The notes under the pieces: generated by a model
The model's input: the letters and a program-made list of their open reading frames with translations, nothing else
The model's database searches: none
Told to the model about the DNA's origin: nothing
Assembly: GCA_014654535.1 (NCBI GenBank)
Contig: BNBA01000013.1
Coordinates: 47,262 to 111,261 of the forward strand
Origin: Xanthomonas boreopolis
GTDB taxonomy: Bacteria; Pseudomonadota; Gammaproteobacteria; Xanthomonadales; Xanthomonadaceae
Direction of reading: 5' to 3'
Length of the DNA stretch: 64,000 bases
Part shown: positions 8,332-17,821 of the stretch, in pieces
How positions within the stretch are numbered: position 1 is the first letter of the stretch
Layout: every line of letters starts with the position of its first letter
Position numbers and translations under genes: made by a program

Positions 8332-9297
8332 TCATGCCCGGGCGCCGAAATAATCGCGGCACCAGGCCACCACCTGCGGCAGGCCGGCCTCGATCGGCGT
8401 GGCCGGATCGAAGCCGAACGCGGCCTGCGCGCGCGTGGTGTCGGCCATCGTGGCGATCATGTCACCCGGCTGCATCGGTTTGTAGACCTTCTCGGCCGGG
8501 CGCCCGGCGGCCTGCTCGACCACCGCGATGAAGCGTTCCAGCTCCACCGGGGTGTGGTTGCCCAGGTTGAACACCCGGTGCGGCACCTCTTCCCCGGAAG
8601 GATGCGCCAGCGCGCCGAGCACCCCCGCGACGATGTCGTCGATGAAGGTGAAATCGCGCTGCATCCGGCCGTGGTTGAACACCTCGATCGGGCGCCCTGC
8701 CAGCACCGCGCGGCTGAAGATCAGCGGCGCCATGTCCGGCCGGCCCCAGGGCCCGTAGACGGTGAAGAAGCGCAGCCCGGTCGCGCGCAGGCCGTACAGC
8801 TGCGCGTAGGTGTAGGCCATCAGCTCGTTGGCGGCCTTGGTCGCCGCGTACAGCGAGCGCGGCTTGTCGATGCGCTGGTCCTCGGAGAACGGCGGCACCG
8901 CCGAGTCCCCGTACACCGAGCTGCTCGAGGCGTAGACCAGGTGCGCGACGCCGCGGTGGCGGCACAGCTCGAGCACGTTGACGAAGCCGGCCAGGTTGGA
9001 CTCGACGTAGGCGTGCGGGTTCTGCAGCGAGTAGCGCACGCCGGCCTGCGCGGCCAGGTGCACCACGCGCGTGGGCCGCACTTCGTCGAACAGCGCGGCC
9101 AGGCCATCGCGGTCGGCCAGGTCGAGCGTGCGGATGTCCACGCCCGGGCACAGCGCGGCGACCCGGTCGCGCTTGAGCTGCGGGTCGTAGTAGTCGTTGT
9201 AGTTGTCCAGGCCAGCCACGCGCTCGCCGCGTGCGGCCAGCGCGCGGCAGGTGTAGGCGCCGATGAAGCCGGCCGCGCCGGTGACGAGGATGCTCAT
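8332..9297 (-). CDS. NAD-dependent nucleotide-sugar epimerase (UDP-glucuronate 4-epimerase-like)
   Basis: The 321-residue short-chain dehydrogenase begins with the Rossmann motif VTGAAGFIGAY, then LDNYNDYYDPQLK, which is characteristic of UDP-glucuronate 4-epimerases, and has the catalytic YAATKAANE (YxxxK) near residue 150. These cytoplasmic enzymes make UDP-galacturonate for surface polysaccharides. It is the first of three minus-strand genes (epimerase, GT2, LAB_N). The exact sugar is inferred from the DNYNDYYD signature and is less certain than the fold. Confidence 0.87.
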   Translation of the reverse strand: MSILVTGAAGFIGAYTCRALAARGERVAGLDNYNDYYDPQLKRDRVAALCPGVDIRTLDLADRDGLAALFDEVRPTRVVHLAAQAGVRYSLQNPHAYVESNLAGFVNVLELCRHRGVAHLVYASSSSVYGDSAVPPFSEDQRIDKPRSLYAATKAANELMAYTYAQLYGLRATGLRFFTVYGPWGRPDMAPLIFSRAVLAGRPIEVFNHGRMQRDFTFIDDIVAGVLGALAHPSGEEVPHRVFNLGNHTPVELERFIAVVEQAAGRPAEKVYKPMQPGDMIATMADTTRAQAAFGFDPATPIEAGLPQVVAWCRDYFGARA

Positions 9298-9381
9298 CGG
9301 GCCGGTCCCGGAAGCGCGGCGGCGCCTGTGGCGGGCAGGGTCATACGTGAAATCCGAAGCAATGCCTGCGGGAAAGAACGC

Positions 9382-10302
9382 TTACTCGACGCGGCCGCGC
9401 AGCTTCTCGAGCACGCCGTCGAGGATGTCCAGGTCGGTGTAGTGGATGACCAGCTTGCCCTTGCCGCCGCGGCCGTGGTTGATCGCCACCTTGGTGCCCA
9501 GCGTTTCGGACAGCTCGGTTTCCAGCGAGGCGATGTCAGCCTGGCGGGTCTTCGGCGCCGGCGCCGGCCGCGCGCTCGGCACCTTGCCCGCGGCGAAGGC
9601 CTGGGCGCGGCGCTCGACCTCGCGCACCGACCAGCCCTCGTCGGCCGCCTCCTGCGCCAGCTTGCTGGCCAGTTCCGGCGCCAGCGTCAGCAGCGCGCGC
9701 GCGTGGCCCATCTCCAGGCGGCGCGACTCCAGCAGCACGCGCACGCCGATCGGCAGCTCGAGCAGGCGCAGCAGGTTGGACACCGACGCGCGCGAGCGGC
9801 CCACCGCCTCGGCGGCCTCGGCATGGGTCAGCGAGAACTCCTCGATCAGCCGCTGCAGCGCCTGCGCCTCTTCCAGCGGATTGAGGTCCTCGCGCTGGAT
9901 ATTCTCGATCAGCGCCATCGCGATGACGGTGCGGTCGTCCAGTTCGCGCACCACCACCGGCACTTCGCCGAGGCCGGCCAGCTGCGAGGCGCGCCAGCGG
10001 CGCTCGCCGGCGACGATCTCGAAGCTGCCCGGCGCCAGCTCGCGCGCGACGATCGGCTGGATCACGCCCTGCACCTTGATCGATTCGGCCAGCTCGGCGA
10101 GCTTGGCCTCGTCCATCTCGCGGCGCGGCTGGTACTTGCCCGGCTGCAGCTGCCCGACCGGCAGGTTGCGCAGCGAATCGCCCGGCTGCAGTTCCTCGAC
10201 GGTGGTGACCGGCGCCGCGGCGGCCGCGCCCTTGGGCCCCAGCAGCGCATCCAGGCCACGGCCCAGTCCGCGCTTCTTGGCAGGGTTCGGCTTGTTGCTC
10301 AT
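9382..10302 (-). CDS. parB: Chromosome partitioning protein ParB
   Basis: This 306-residue ParB/Spo0J protein has a lysine-rich N-terminus (NPAKKRGLGRGLDALLG), the CTPase/ParB box with GERRWRAS and ENIQREDLNPLEEA, an HTH (LTHAEAAEAVGRSRASVSNLL) and a C-terminal dimerisation segment ending LEKLRGRVE. It loads on parS sites and spreads as a CTP clamp. The start codon overlaps the parA stop by one base. The sequence looks intact, which contrasts with the damaged parA upstream. No parS palindrome was found nearby. Confidence 0.95.
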   Translation of the reverse strand: MSNKPNPAKKRGLGRGLDALLGPKGAAAAAPVTTVEELQPGDSLRNLPVGQLQPGKYQPRREMDEAKLAELAESIKVQGVIQPIVARELAPGSFEIVAGERRWRASQLAGLGEVPVVVRELDDRTVIAMALIENIQREDLNPLEEAQALQRLIEEFSLTHAEAAEAVGRSRASVSNLLRLLELPIGVRVLLESRRLEMGHARALLTLAPELASKLAQEAADEGWSVREVERRAQAFAAGKVPSARPAPAPKTRQADIASLETELSETLGTKVAINHGRGGKGKLVIHYTDLDILDGVLEKLRGRVE

Positions 10303-11070
10303 CAGGCGATCTCCACGGGCCGTACGGTTCTGTTGCGTTCAGCCTGGCGGCGGATGATCTCGCCGGCCAGGCCCAGGTAGGCCACGCCGCCACGCGAGGT
10401 GCGGTCGTAGCCGATGATGCTCTGGCCATGGCTCGGCGCTTCGGCCAGGCGCACGTTGCGCGGCACGATGGTGCGGAACACCTTGTCGCCGAAGTGCTCG
10501 GTCAGTTCGGCCGAGACCGCGTTGGCCAGGTTGTTGCGGATGTCGAACATGGTGCGCAGCACGCCCTCGATCTCCAGCGAGGGATTGAGGCTGGCGCGCA
10601 GCGCCTCGATGGTCTCCAGCAGCGCCGACAGGCCTTCCAGTGCGTAGTACTCGCACTGCATCGGCACGATCACCGAGTCGGCCGCGGTCAGCGCGTTGAG
10701 GGTCAGCAGCGACAGCGCCGGCGGGCAGTCGATCAGGATGAAGTCGTACTCGTCGCGGATCGGCGCCAGCGCGCGCTTCAGGCGCTGCTCGCGCTCGCCC
10801 TGCTCCATCAGCTGGATCTCGGCGGCGGTGAGGTCGATGTTGCCCGGCAGCAGGTCGTAGCCCTCGGCGGCCTCGACCCGGATCTCGGCGGCGCTGTTCT
10901 CGCCCAGCAGCAGGTCGCAGGTGGAGGCGGCCAGCTCGCGCTTGTCCACGCCGCTGCCCATCGTCGCATTGCCCTGCGCATCCAGGTCCACCAGCAGCAC
11001 GCGCTTGGGCGCGCGCGCCAGGCCGGCCGCCAGGTTGACCGCCGTGGTGAATGGCGATGATCCGGGCCAT
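10302..11070 (-). pseudogene. parA: parA with the Walker A P-loop deleted and frameshifted
   Basis: From the usual start (ATG at 11070) the frame reads MARIIAI and then runs into HHGGQPGG. The true ParA frame resumes at TTAVNLAAGLARAPKRVLLVDLD and is perfect to the end (DCPPALSLLTLNAL, IVPMQCEYYALEGLSALL). Between AI and TTAV, the canonical ANQKGGVGKT should appear; about 29 bp are missing at roughly 11048-11051. The loss removes the ATP-binding lysine and shifts the frame. An in-frame ATG at 11108 would give a 268-residue product with no P-loop. Either this copy is non-functional for ATP binding or the sequence has an assembly or read error there. It lies between rsmG and parB in the standard order. 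Confidence 0.85.
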
Positions 11071-11210
11071 GCAGGGGAGCCTCGCGGGCAGGAGTTAGGA
11101 CCGGGCATTATGCGGGCTGGGGGCGGGATCGGGGAAATCCCGGCGCGGCAGGCGCGGCGGATCGCATTCCCTGCCGCGGTCCATGGGGCCGGCTCCTTCA
11201 GGGTCCCTTT

Positions 11211-11275
11211 GGGAGGGGCTTCAGTCCCGGCGGGCTTTGCCGGTAAAGCCCCGTCGGGACTGAAGTTCCTCCCGC
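11211..11275. repeat. REP pair (BIME-like) between rsmG and parA
   Basis: Arms GGGAGGGGCTTCAGTCCCGG and CCGTCGGGACTGAAGTTCCT are in inverted orientation around GGGCTTTGCCGGTAAAGCCC, itself a small hairpin. They belong to the same family as the RAYT-flanking REPs. Confidence 0.85.
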
Positions 11276-11294
11276 AACGGCACCGCCTTCCGCT

Positions 11295-11936
11295 TCACGC
11301 CTGCTTGCCCACCACCACCAGGTGCCGCTCGCCGTCCAGGCCCGGCACCTGCAGCGGATGCACGTCCTGCACGCGCCAGCCGGCCGGCAAGGCGGCGATC
11401 TCCTCGTGCGGGTACACGCCCTTCATCGCCAGCAGGGTGCCGCCGGGCTTCAGCAGGTGGCCGCCGACGGCGACGATCCCGTCCAGCGTGTCCAGCGCGC
11501 GCGCGGTCAGGTGGTCGTAGGCGGCCGGCTCGTCCAGCGCCTCGGCGCGCGACTCGGCCACGCGAGCGTTGCCCAGGCCGAGCTGGCGCACCGCTTCGCG
11601 CATGAAGCGGGCCTTCTTGCCGTTGCTCTCCACCAGCGTCACCCGCAGTTGCGGCCGGGTGATCGCCAGCGGGATGCCCGGCAGGCCGGGGCCGGTGCCG
11701 AGATCGGCCAGGGTGCCGGACTCGATGTACGGGCGCATCGCCAGCGAATCGAGCAGGTGCCGCACCACCATCTCGCGCGGGTCGCGGATCGCGGTCAGGT
11801 TGTAGGTGCGGTTCCAGCGCGCCAGCAGCGCCAGGTAGGCCAGCAGCGGGCCGGCGAAGGCGGCATCGAGGCCGAGCTGGTGCAGGCCGTGCGCGAGGTC
11901 GGCCTGGACCTCGGGGGGGAGGGAAGCGTCGTTCAT
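11295..11936 (-). CDS. rsmG: 16S rRNA (guanine-527-N7) methyltransferase RsmG
   Basis: The 213-residue protein has [22 protein letters not shown], the SAM-binding loop [32 protein letters not shown] and [12 protein letters not shown], all conserved in RsmG/GidB. It methylates G527 in the 530 loop of 16S rRNA. Its place upstream of parA-parB is the classic bacterial gene order, although a REP pair of about 65 bp now separates it from parA. Length is normal. Confidence 0.95.
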   Translation of the reverse strand: MNDASLPPEVQADLAHGLHQLGLDAAFAGPLLAYLALLARWNRTYNLTAIRDPREMVVRHLLDSLAMRPYIESGTLADLGTGPGLPGIPLAITRPQLRVTLVESNGKKARFMREAVRQLGLGNARVAESRAEALDEPAAYDHLTARALDTLDGIVAVGGHLLKPGGTLLAMKGVYPHEEIAALPAGWRVQDVHPLQVPGLDGERHLVVVGKQA

Positions 11937-12038
11937 CGGCGGATTATCGCAGGCGCGCTCCCGATCCCGCCTGCCCGCCGGACTTTTCCGGGCAAGAACC
12001 CCGCGCTATACCGGGAGCCCCACCCCGCGGAGTCCGCC

Positions 12039-13595
12039 ATGCCACCGATCGCCACCCGCCGCCGCCTGTTGCAGGGCCTGGGCGCCGGCCTGCTGCTGCC
12101 GACCCTGGCGCGCCGCGGCTGGGCGGCGCCGCTAGGCCGCCCGGCGATCACCGACGGCGTGCAGGCCGGCGACGCGCTGGGCGACCGCGCCATCGTCTGG
12201 AGCCGCTGCGACCGCCCCGCGCGGCTGTGGGTGGAGTGGGACACCCGCGAAAGCCTGGCCGGGGCGCGCCGCATCGCCGGGCCGGTCGCCACGCCGGACG
12301 GCGACTTCACCGCACGGCTGGACCTGTCCGGCCTGCCGCCGGGCCAGACGATCTGCTACCGCGTGCGCTTCGAGGACCTGCACAGCGGTGCGCTCAGCGA
12401 GCCGGTGGCCGGGAAATTGCGCACCGCCCCGGACCGGCCGCGCGACCTGCGCGTGCTGTGGAGCGGCGACACCGTCGGCCAGGGCTACGGGATCAACCCC
12501 GACATCGGCGGCATGCGCATCTACGAGGCGATGCGCCAGCGCCAGCCCGACCTGTTCGTCCATGGCGGCGACACGATCTACGCCGACGGCCCGGTGCCGG
12601 CCGAACTGACCGTCGAGGACGGCAAGCGCTGGCGCAACCTGACCCACCCCGCCAAGGACAAGGTCGCCGAGACCCTGGACGAGTTCCGCGGCAACTACCG
12701 CTACAACCTGCTGGATTCCAACCTGCGCGGCTTCAACGCCGAGGTCGCCCAGGTCTGGCAATGGGACGACCACGAGACGGTCAACAACTGGTCGCCGGGC
12801 AAGGTGCTGGGCCCGGAGTACGCCGCGGTGCGCGACATCGCCACGCTGTCGCGCCGGGCACGGCAGGCGTTCCTGGAGTACGCACCGCTGCGCCGCATCG
12901 ACGCCGACGGCCAGGGCCGCATCTATCGCCGCATCCCCTACGGCCCGCTGCTGGACGTGTTCGTGCTGGACATGCGCAGCTACCGCGGCGCCAACGGCGC
13001 CAACCTGCAGGCCGGCCCCGCTCCCGCCGCCTGGTTCCTGGGTCCGGAGCAACTGGCATGGCTCAAGCGCGGATTGGCGGCCTCCCGCGCCACCTGGAAG
13101 CTGATCGCCGCGGACATGCCGATCGGCCTGCAGGTACCGGACGGCCGCGGCGACGACGGCCAGCCGCGCTGGGAGGCCATCGCCAACGGCGACCCGGGCG
13201 CACCGCGCGGGCGCGAGCTGGAGATCGCCGATCTGTTGCGCTTCGTCTCCCGGCGCCGGATCCGCAATACGGTCTGGATCACCGCCGACGTGCACTATTG
13301 CGCGGCGCACTACTACGACCCGGACAAGGCCGCGTTCGCCGACTTCGAGCCGTTCTGGGAATTCGTCGCCGGCCCGCTCAATGCCGGCAGCTTCGGTCCG
13401 AACGCCCTGGACGCGACCTTCGGCCCGCAAGTCGTGTTCCAGAAAGCGCCCCCGGCGCAGAACACCTCGCCACTGGCCGGCTTCCAGTTCTTCGGCGAAA
13501 TCGAGATCGACGCAGCCAGCGCCGCGATGACGGTGACGCTACGCGACCTGGACGGAGCGGTTCAGTTCAGCAAAGCACTGACGGCGCGGGTCTGA
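12039..13595 (+). CDS. PhoD-like alkaline phosphatase (Tat-exported)
   Basis: The 518-residue protein starts MPPIATRRRLLQGLGAGLLL; the twin-arginine run followed by a hydrophobic stretch indicates Tat export. The mature part has an N-terminal beta-sandwich, the metal-site segments SGDTVGQGYG, FVHGGDTIYADGP and WQWDDHETVNNW, and a late ITADVHYCAAHYY. These are the PhoD metallophosphoesterase motifs. PhoD enzymes release phosphate from mono- and diesters in the periplasm. The start is set by the Tat signal; upstream in-frame sequence is not coding-like. Confidence 0.88.
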   Translation: MPPIATRRRLLQGLGAGLLLPTLARRGWAAPLGRPAITDGVQAGDALGDRAIVWSRCDRPARLWVEWDTRESLAGARRIAGPVATPDGDFTARLDLSGLPPGQTICYRVRFEDLHSGALSEPVAGKLRTAPDRPRDLRVLWSGDTVGQGYGINPDIGGMRIYEAMRQRQPDLFVHGGDTIYADGPVPAELTVEDGKRWRNLTHPAKDKVAETLDEFRGNYRYNLLDSNLRGFNAEVAQVWQWDDHETVNNWSPGKVLGPEYAAVRDIATLSRRARQAFLEYAPLRRIDADGQGRIYRRIPYGPLLDVFVLDMRSYRGANGANLQAGPAPAAWFLGPEQLAWLKRGLAASRATWKLIAADMPIGLQVPDGRGDDGQPRWEAIANGDPGAPRGRELEIADLLRFVSRRRIRNTVWITADVHYCAAHYYDPDKAAFADFEPFWEFVAGPLNAGSFGPNALDATFGPQVVFQKAPPAQNTSPLAGFQFFGEIEIDAASAAMTVTLRDLDGAVQFSKALTARV

Positions 13596-13617
13596 GCCAG
13601 CATGACGTGATGACCGC

Positions 13618-14130
<513 letters not shown>

Positions 14131-14216
14131 GAAAGTAAAGTCGCTGCCTCCGCCATCCACACCTTCACGGCAACAACAAAAGAAAAAACGACTCGCCCGG
14201 AAAGCGAAAAAACCCA

Positions 14217-14813
14217 CTACCCCTCCACATCCGGATACCAAGCCAAAGCAGCCCGATACTCCGGCGTAGCCTGCCATTCCTGCAGATGCCAACGCCCCGC
14301 CTCCCCCAACGCCGGATCGCACCAATCCAGCACCAGCGCACCGTCGCGCTCGACGAAGCGCAGCCGATGCAGCCCGAACGACAGCCCATGGCCGTGCGCC
14401 TTCAACAGCGCCTCCTTGGCACACCAGAGCCGGAAGAACCAACCCGCATGGGAGTCGTCGTCGAGCCCGGCCAGCCATGCGGTCTCCTCCGGGTGGAAGA
14501 AGCGCTGCGCCACCTCGCGCATGCGCGGACGCGGACGCAACCGTTCCAGGTCCACGCCCAGCCTCATCCGCTCGCCCAGCCCCACCAGCAACTGCGTGCC
14601 GCTGTGGCTCCAACCGGTGCCGACATGCGCCAGCGGCGGCAGGAACCAGGGCCGGCCGCGTTCGTCGCGCGTCAGCGGCAACGCTTCCGGCGCCATCGCC
14701 AACGCCTGGCCGAGCAGCACCCGCGCCTGCGGCTCCCCGCGCTCGCCGGGCACGTGCGGCCGCAGCCAGACCCGCACCGGGCCGAACGTCCACTCGCCGG
14801 ACTGCGCCTGCAT
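14217..14813 (-). CDS. 4'-phosphopantetheinyl transferase (Sfp type)
   Basis: The 198-residue protein carries WSHSG, the Mg-binding LGVDLERLR, then RFFHPEETAWL and FFRLWCAKEALLKAHGHGL, the canonical Sfp-family motifs (GVD and WxxKEA). It transfers phosphopantetheine from CoA to carrier-protein serines of fatty acid, polyketide or peptide synthetases. The ATG at 14813 is chosen because the family starts near the FGPVRVWL strand; in-frame codons extend upstream to 14933 but that part is Arg/Pro-rich. No synthase gene is near, so the carrier target is unknown. Confidence 0.88.
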   Translation of the reverse strand: MQAQSGEWTFGPVRVWLRPHVPGERGEPQARVLLGQALAMAPEALPLTRDERGRPWFLPPLAHVGTGWSHSGTQLLVGLGERMRLGVDLERLRPRPRMREVAQRFFHPEETAWLAGLDDDSHAGWFFRLWCAKEALLKAHGHGLSFGLHRLRFVERDGALVLDWCDPALGEAGRWHLQEWQATPEYRAALAWYPDVEG

Positions 14814-14951
14814 CGCCTTCACGCCGGCTCCACGGCGGCGAGCCGCCGGCCATGGTGCACGGCGCCATTCGACGGGCACTTCACGAAGGCGCGCGTTGAA
14901 TGGCGGTGCCGCACCCGTCCCGGGGCGGAACAACGAGGAGGAGATTCGGGC

Positions 14952-15203
14952 ATGGGCATCATCATCTGGCTGATCGTAGGCGGCATCGTGGGCTGGCTCG
15001 CCAGCATCATCATGCGCCGCGATGCACAGCAGGGCATCATCCTGAACATCGTGGTCGGCATCATCGGCGCGTTGATCGCAGGCTGGCTGTTCGGTGGCGG
15101 CATCAACGAAGCGATCACGCTATGGACCTTCATCTGGTCGATCGTCGGCGCGGTGATCCTGCTGGCCATCGTCAACCTGTTCACGCGCGGCCGGGTGCGC
15201 TGA
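14952..15203 (+). CDS. GlsB/YeaQ/YmgE family stress-response membrane protein
   Basis: This 83-residue, Gly- and Ile-rich protein has three hydrophobic helices (IIIWLIVGGIVGWLASIIM, ILNIVVGIIGALIAGWLFGG, IWSIVGAVILLAIVNLF). It is typical of the transglycosylase-associated/GlsB inner-membrane family induced by general stress. GAGGAGG lies upstream of the ATG. A strong bidirectional terminator follows. Confidence 0.9.
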   Translation: MGIIIWLIVGGIVGWLASIIMRRDAQQGIILNIVVGIIGALIAGWLFGGGINEAITLWTFIWSIVGAVILLAIVNLFTRGRVR

Positions 15204-15225
15204 CGGCCACCGCGCGGATGCATGG

Positions 15226-15251
15226 AAAAGCCCCGGCGCGCCGGGGCTTTT
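15226..15251. terminator. Bidirectional intrinsic terminator
   Basis: A perfect palindrome: AAAAGCCCCGG, CGCG, CCGGGGCTTTT. It serves the plus-strand GlsB-family gene and the minus-strand GFA gene, which converge here. Confidence 0.9.
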
Positions 15252-15264
15252 CCGCTGCACCGCC

Positions 15265-15681
15265 TCACCGGTCCGCAGGGTGGTGCACGCCGTCCTCGAC
15301 CGGCACCGCCACCGCCAGCGCGTAGGGATCCACGCCTTCCAGGCAGCCTACGTTGTAACCGTACTCGTTCGGGTTCGAGCGCCGCCGGTGATGCGTGTAG
15401 ATGCCGCAGGTGCCGCAGAAGTAGTGCTCGGCGGTGAAGGTGTTGAACTGGTACTTGCGCAACGCCTCACCGCCCTGCAGCACGGCCAGCCCCGACAGCG
15501 GCACCGAGGCGACGATCGCGCCGCGGCGCCGGCACATCGAGCAATTGCAGCGGCGCGGGTCGACGATCCCGTCGGGCAACTGCAGCTCCAGCACCACCGC
15601 GCCGCAATGGCAGCGCGCGAGGTGCACCGGCCCGACCGGCACGCCGCCGACTTCGCGTACCTGCACGCGTTCGCGCGGCAT
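15265..15681 (-). CDS. GFA/CENP-V family zinc protein
   Basis: The 138-residue protein has the zinc-binding Cys set of the glutathione-dependent formaldehyde-activating (GFA) fold: RCHCGAV, RRCNCSMCRRRGA and YFCGTCGIYTHHRRR, followed by the conserved YGYNVGCLEGVDP. Members bind zinc in the cytoplasm; most are not proven formaldehyde enzymes, so only the family is asserted. It starts 3 bases after the xthA stop and is co-transcribed with it. Confidence 0.9.
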   Translation of the reverse strand: MPRERVQVREVGGVPVGPVHLARCHCGAVVLELQLPDGIVDPRRCNCSMCRRRGAIVASVPLSGLAVLQGGEALRKYQFNTFTAEHYFCGTCGIYTHHRRRSNPNEYGYNVGCLEGVDPYALAVAVPVEDGVHHPADR

Positions 15682-15684
15682 TGC

Positions 15685-16455
15685 TCAGCCCTCCAATTGC
15701 ACCCAGGCCGGCGCATGGTCGCTGGGACGGTCCCAGGTGCGTGGCTCGCGATCGATGCCCGAGGCGATGGCCCGGGCCCTGAGCGCGTCGGACACCAGGG
15801 TCAGATCGATGCGCAGGCCGAGGTCGCGGCGGAAACCCGCCGCGCGGTAGTCCCACCAGCTGAACACCCCGGCCTGGTCGTTGTGCAGCCGGAAGCCGTC
15901 GTGCAGGCCGAGCGCGAGCAGCTTGTTCAGCGCGCCGCGCTCGGCGGTCGAGGTCAGGATGTGGTTGTCGTTCCAGATCGCCGGGTCGTGCACGTCGCGC
16001 GCATCGGGCGCGATGTTGAAATCGCCCAGCACCACCAGCTTGGGATGGCGCTGCAGCTCCTCGCCCAGCCAGCCGCGCACCGCGTCGAGCCAGCGCAGCT
16101 TGTAGGCGTACTTCTCGGTATCCACGTCCTGGCCGTTGACCACGTACAGGTTGACGATGCGCACGTCGCCGACCGTCGCGGCGATCGCCCGCTTCTGCTC
16201 GTCCTCGAAGCCGGGAATGCCGACCTGCACGTCCTGCACCGGCTCGCGCGCGAGGATCGCCACGCCGTTGTAGGTCTTCTGCCCAGCGAACACGCTGCGG
16301 TAGCCCAGTGCGGCCAGCTCGCTGTCCGGGAACTTGTGGTCCTCCAGCTTGGTTTCCTGGATCCCGACCACGTCCGGGGCGAAGTCCGCCAGCCAGCGCT
16401 CCAGGTGCGGCAGGCGCACGTTGAGCGAGTTGACGTTCCAGCTGGCGATGCGCAT
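15685..16455 (-). CDS. xthA: Exodeoxyribonuclease III
   Basis: The 256-residue protein has all the AP-endonuclease/exonuclease III motifs: IASWNVNSLNVR, IQETKLED, LGDFNIAPDARDVHD, FSWWDYRAAGFRRDLGLRIDL and PSDHAPAWVQ. It cleaves abasic sites and removes 3' blocks in base-excision repair. Length is standard and the C-terminal SDHAP motif is present. Confidence 0.95.
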   Translation of the reverse strand: MRIASWNVNSLNVRLPHLERWLADFAPDVVGIQETKLEDHKFPDSELAALGYRSVFAGQKTYNGVAILAREPVQDVQVGIPGFEDEQKRAIAATVGDVRIVNLYVVNGQDVDTEKYAYKLRWLDAVRGWLGEELQRHPKLVVLGDFNIAPDARDVHDPAIWNDNHILTSTAERGALNKLLALGLHDGFRLHNDQAGVFSWWDYRAAGFRRDLGLRIDLTLVSDALRARAIASGIDREPRTWDRPSDHAPAWVQLEG

Positions 16456-16561
16456 GGGCGGGTATCCGTTGTGCGTGTGGAGGGACGCGCCGAGGGCGGC
16501 GCCGGGCGATTCTGCCAGACCCGGCGCGTCGCCGGACCGATCGCGTGCCGTCCGGCGGGAC

Positions 16562-17692
16562 TCAGCTGCGCGGTTCGTCCGCTTCGCCGAGGTCCGATGC
16601 GTGCGCGTCCAGCATCGCGGCGAGGTCGTCGCGCAGGCCCGGGTCGTCCAGCTGCGGGACCAGTTCGCGCAATACCGCGGCTGCCCGGGCTCGCTCGCGG
16701 GCGAGCAGGCGCAGGCGCTCGCGCGGGTCGATGGCGTCCAGGGCTGCGCTGCCGGAAGCGCCCGTCGCCGTGCCCGGCGACGCCTGCAATCCGCGGATGG
16801 CGCGGACCAGCCTGGCGCATCCTGCCACCGCGTCGCGATGAATCGCCATCAGGGCAAGCTCCCGTGCTTGCTCGGACTCGGCGGCGCAGCGCAGCGCGAG
16901 TCGCGCGACGATGCGCTCGGCATCGAGCAGGGCCCGCAGCGAGGCGACGATCCGGCCGCGGCGGGCGCGGGCGTCCTGGTCCAGGCCGAATTCGGTGAGA
17001 TAGCAGGCCGGCGAGGCCACCTCCACCTGGGTTTCCTCCATGCGCCGCAAGCGCCTGGCCGCCTCGGTGGCCAGGCGCTCGATGCGTCCCGCCACCGGTT
17101 CGCCCGCGAGCGACGGCGGACCGAGCAGCGCCGCCTGCGCGCCGTGCCGGAGCGCATCCGCGATGCCGGCCGCGTCGTCCGTGCGCACGCAGGCCGCCAC
17201 GGGCGTGCCGGCGATGGCCAGTACCTGCTCCAGCCGGGTCCATGGCCGCGACGGGTCTTCGTCCGGATCGTCGCGGACGATCAAGAGGTCGATCCCGGCA
17301 TCCTGCGCCAGGCAGGCCTCGGTCGCCGAAGCGACGCACCGGGCCGCGAGGATGCCGGCATCGCGCAGCCGGGCGATCGCGGCGCCGGGCATCCCGCCGA
17401 GGACGCAGGCGACGTCCTGTTCGATGCAGGCGTCGATCCACGGCCCCGCATCCACCGCGGGGAGCTGCACGCCGAACCGGCGGCCGATCCGGTCGCGCAG
17501 GCGCGCGATCTCCGCGCCGAGCCGCCCGGCCGGCACGCCGCCCGCGTCGAGCAGGCCAAATCCGCCTGCTTGCGCCATCGCCGCGACCGCTCCGGCCGGC
17601 GCACCCGCCAGCAGCAGCGGAAGGCGGCAGCCGAGCGCGCCGCACAGCGGCGTGCGCAGCAACACGGGTTCGCTTTCGTCGCCTGGCGGCAT
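16562..17692 (-). CDS. Nitronate-monooxygenase-like protein with a C-terminal helical (ferritin-like) domain
   Basis: The 376-residue protein has two parts. Residues 1 to about 195 resemble the start of a nitronate monooxygenase TIM barrel (TPLCGALGCRLPLLLAGAP, AAMAQAGGFGLLDAGG), but the barrel is short and the usual FMN-phosphate glycine loops and the catalytic His are not evident. From about residue 225 a helical region begins (YLTEFGLDQDARARRGRIVA, then ALLDAERIVARL...ALMAIHRDAV), which resembles ferritin-like DUF6306 domains but with few metal-type residues. Function unknown; enzymatic activity as a nitronate monooxygenase is doubtful. Confidence 0.65.
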   Translation of the reverse strand: MPPGDESEPVLLRTPLCGALGCRLPLLLAGAPAGAVAAMAQAGGFGLLDAGGVPAGRLGAEIARLRDRIGRRFGVQLPAVDAGPWIDACIEQDVACVLGGMPGAAIARLRDAGILAARCVASATEACLAQDAGIDLLIVRDDPDEDPSRPWTRLEQVLAIAGTPVAACVRTDDAAGIADALRHGAQAALLGPPSLAGEPVAGRIERLATEAARRLRRMEETQVEVASPACYLTEFGLDQDARARRGRIVASLRALLDAERIVARLALRCAAESEQARELALMAIHRDAVAGCARLVRAIRGLQASPGTATGASGSAALDAIDPRERLRLLARERARAAAVLRELVPQLDDPGLRDDLAAMLDAHASDLGEADEPRS

Positions 17693-17754
17693 GGCATGCC
17701 CTCGCGGTCGTTCCGGATCGGACTGCGGGATCGGACTCCGATTGACCAGGAATC

Positions 17755-17790
17755 GCCAAGAAAGAGCGCCGGCCCTCGCGGGCCGGCGCC
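17755..17790 (-). terminator. Intrinsic terminator after the MHS transporter
   Basis: Stem GCGCCGGCCC (17766-17775) with GGGCCGGCGC (17780-17789), loop TCGC; read on the minus strand it is followed by TCTTTCTTGG. Confidence 0.75.
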
Positions 17791-17821
17791 GGGACGACCG
17801 GAACGGTCCGGCCGCGACCGC

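Noticed and set aside
9300..11300. parS site near parAB
   Set aside because: I looked for the TGTTTCACGTGAAACA type palindrome and did not find it.
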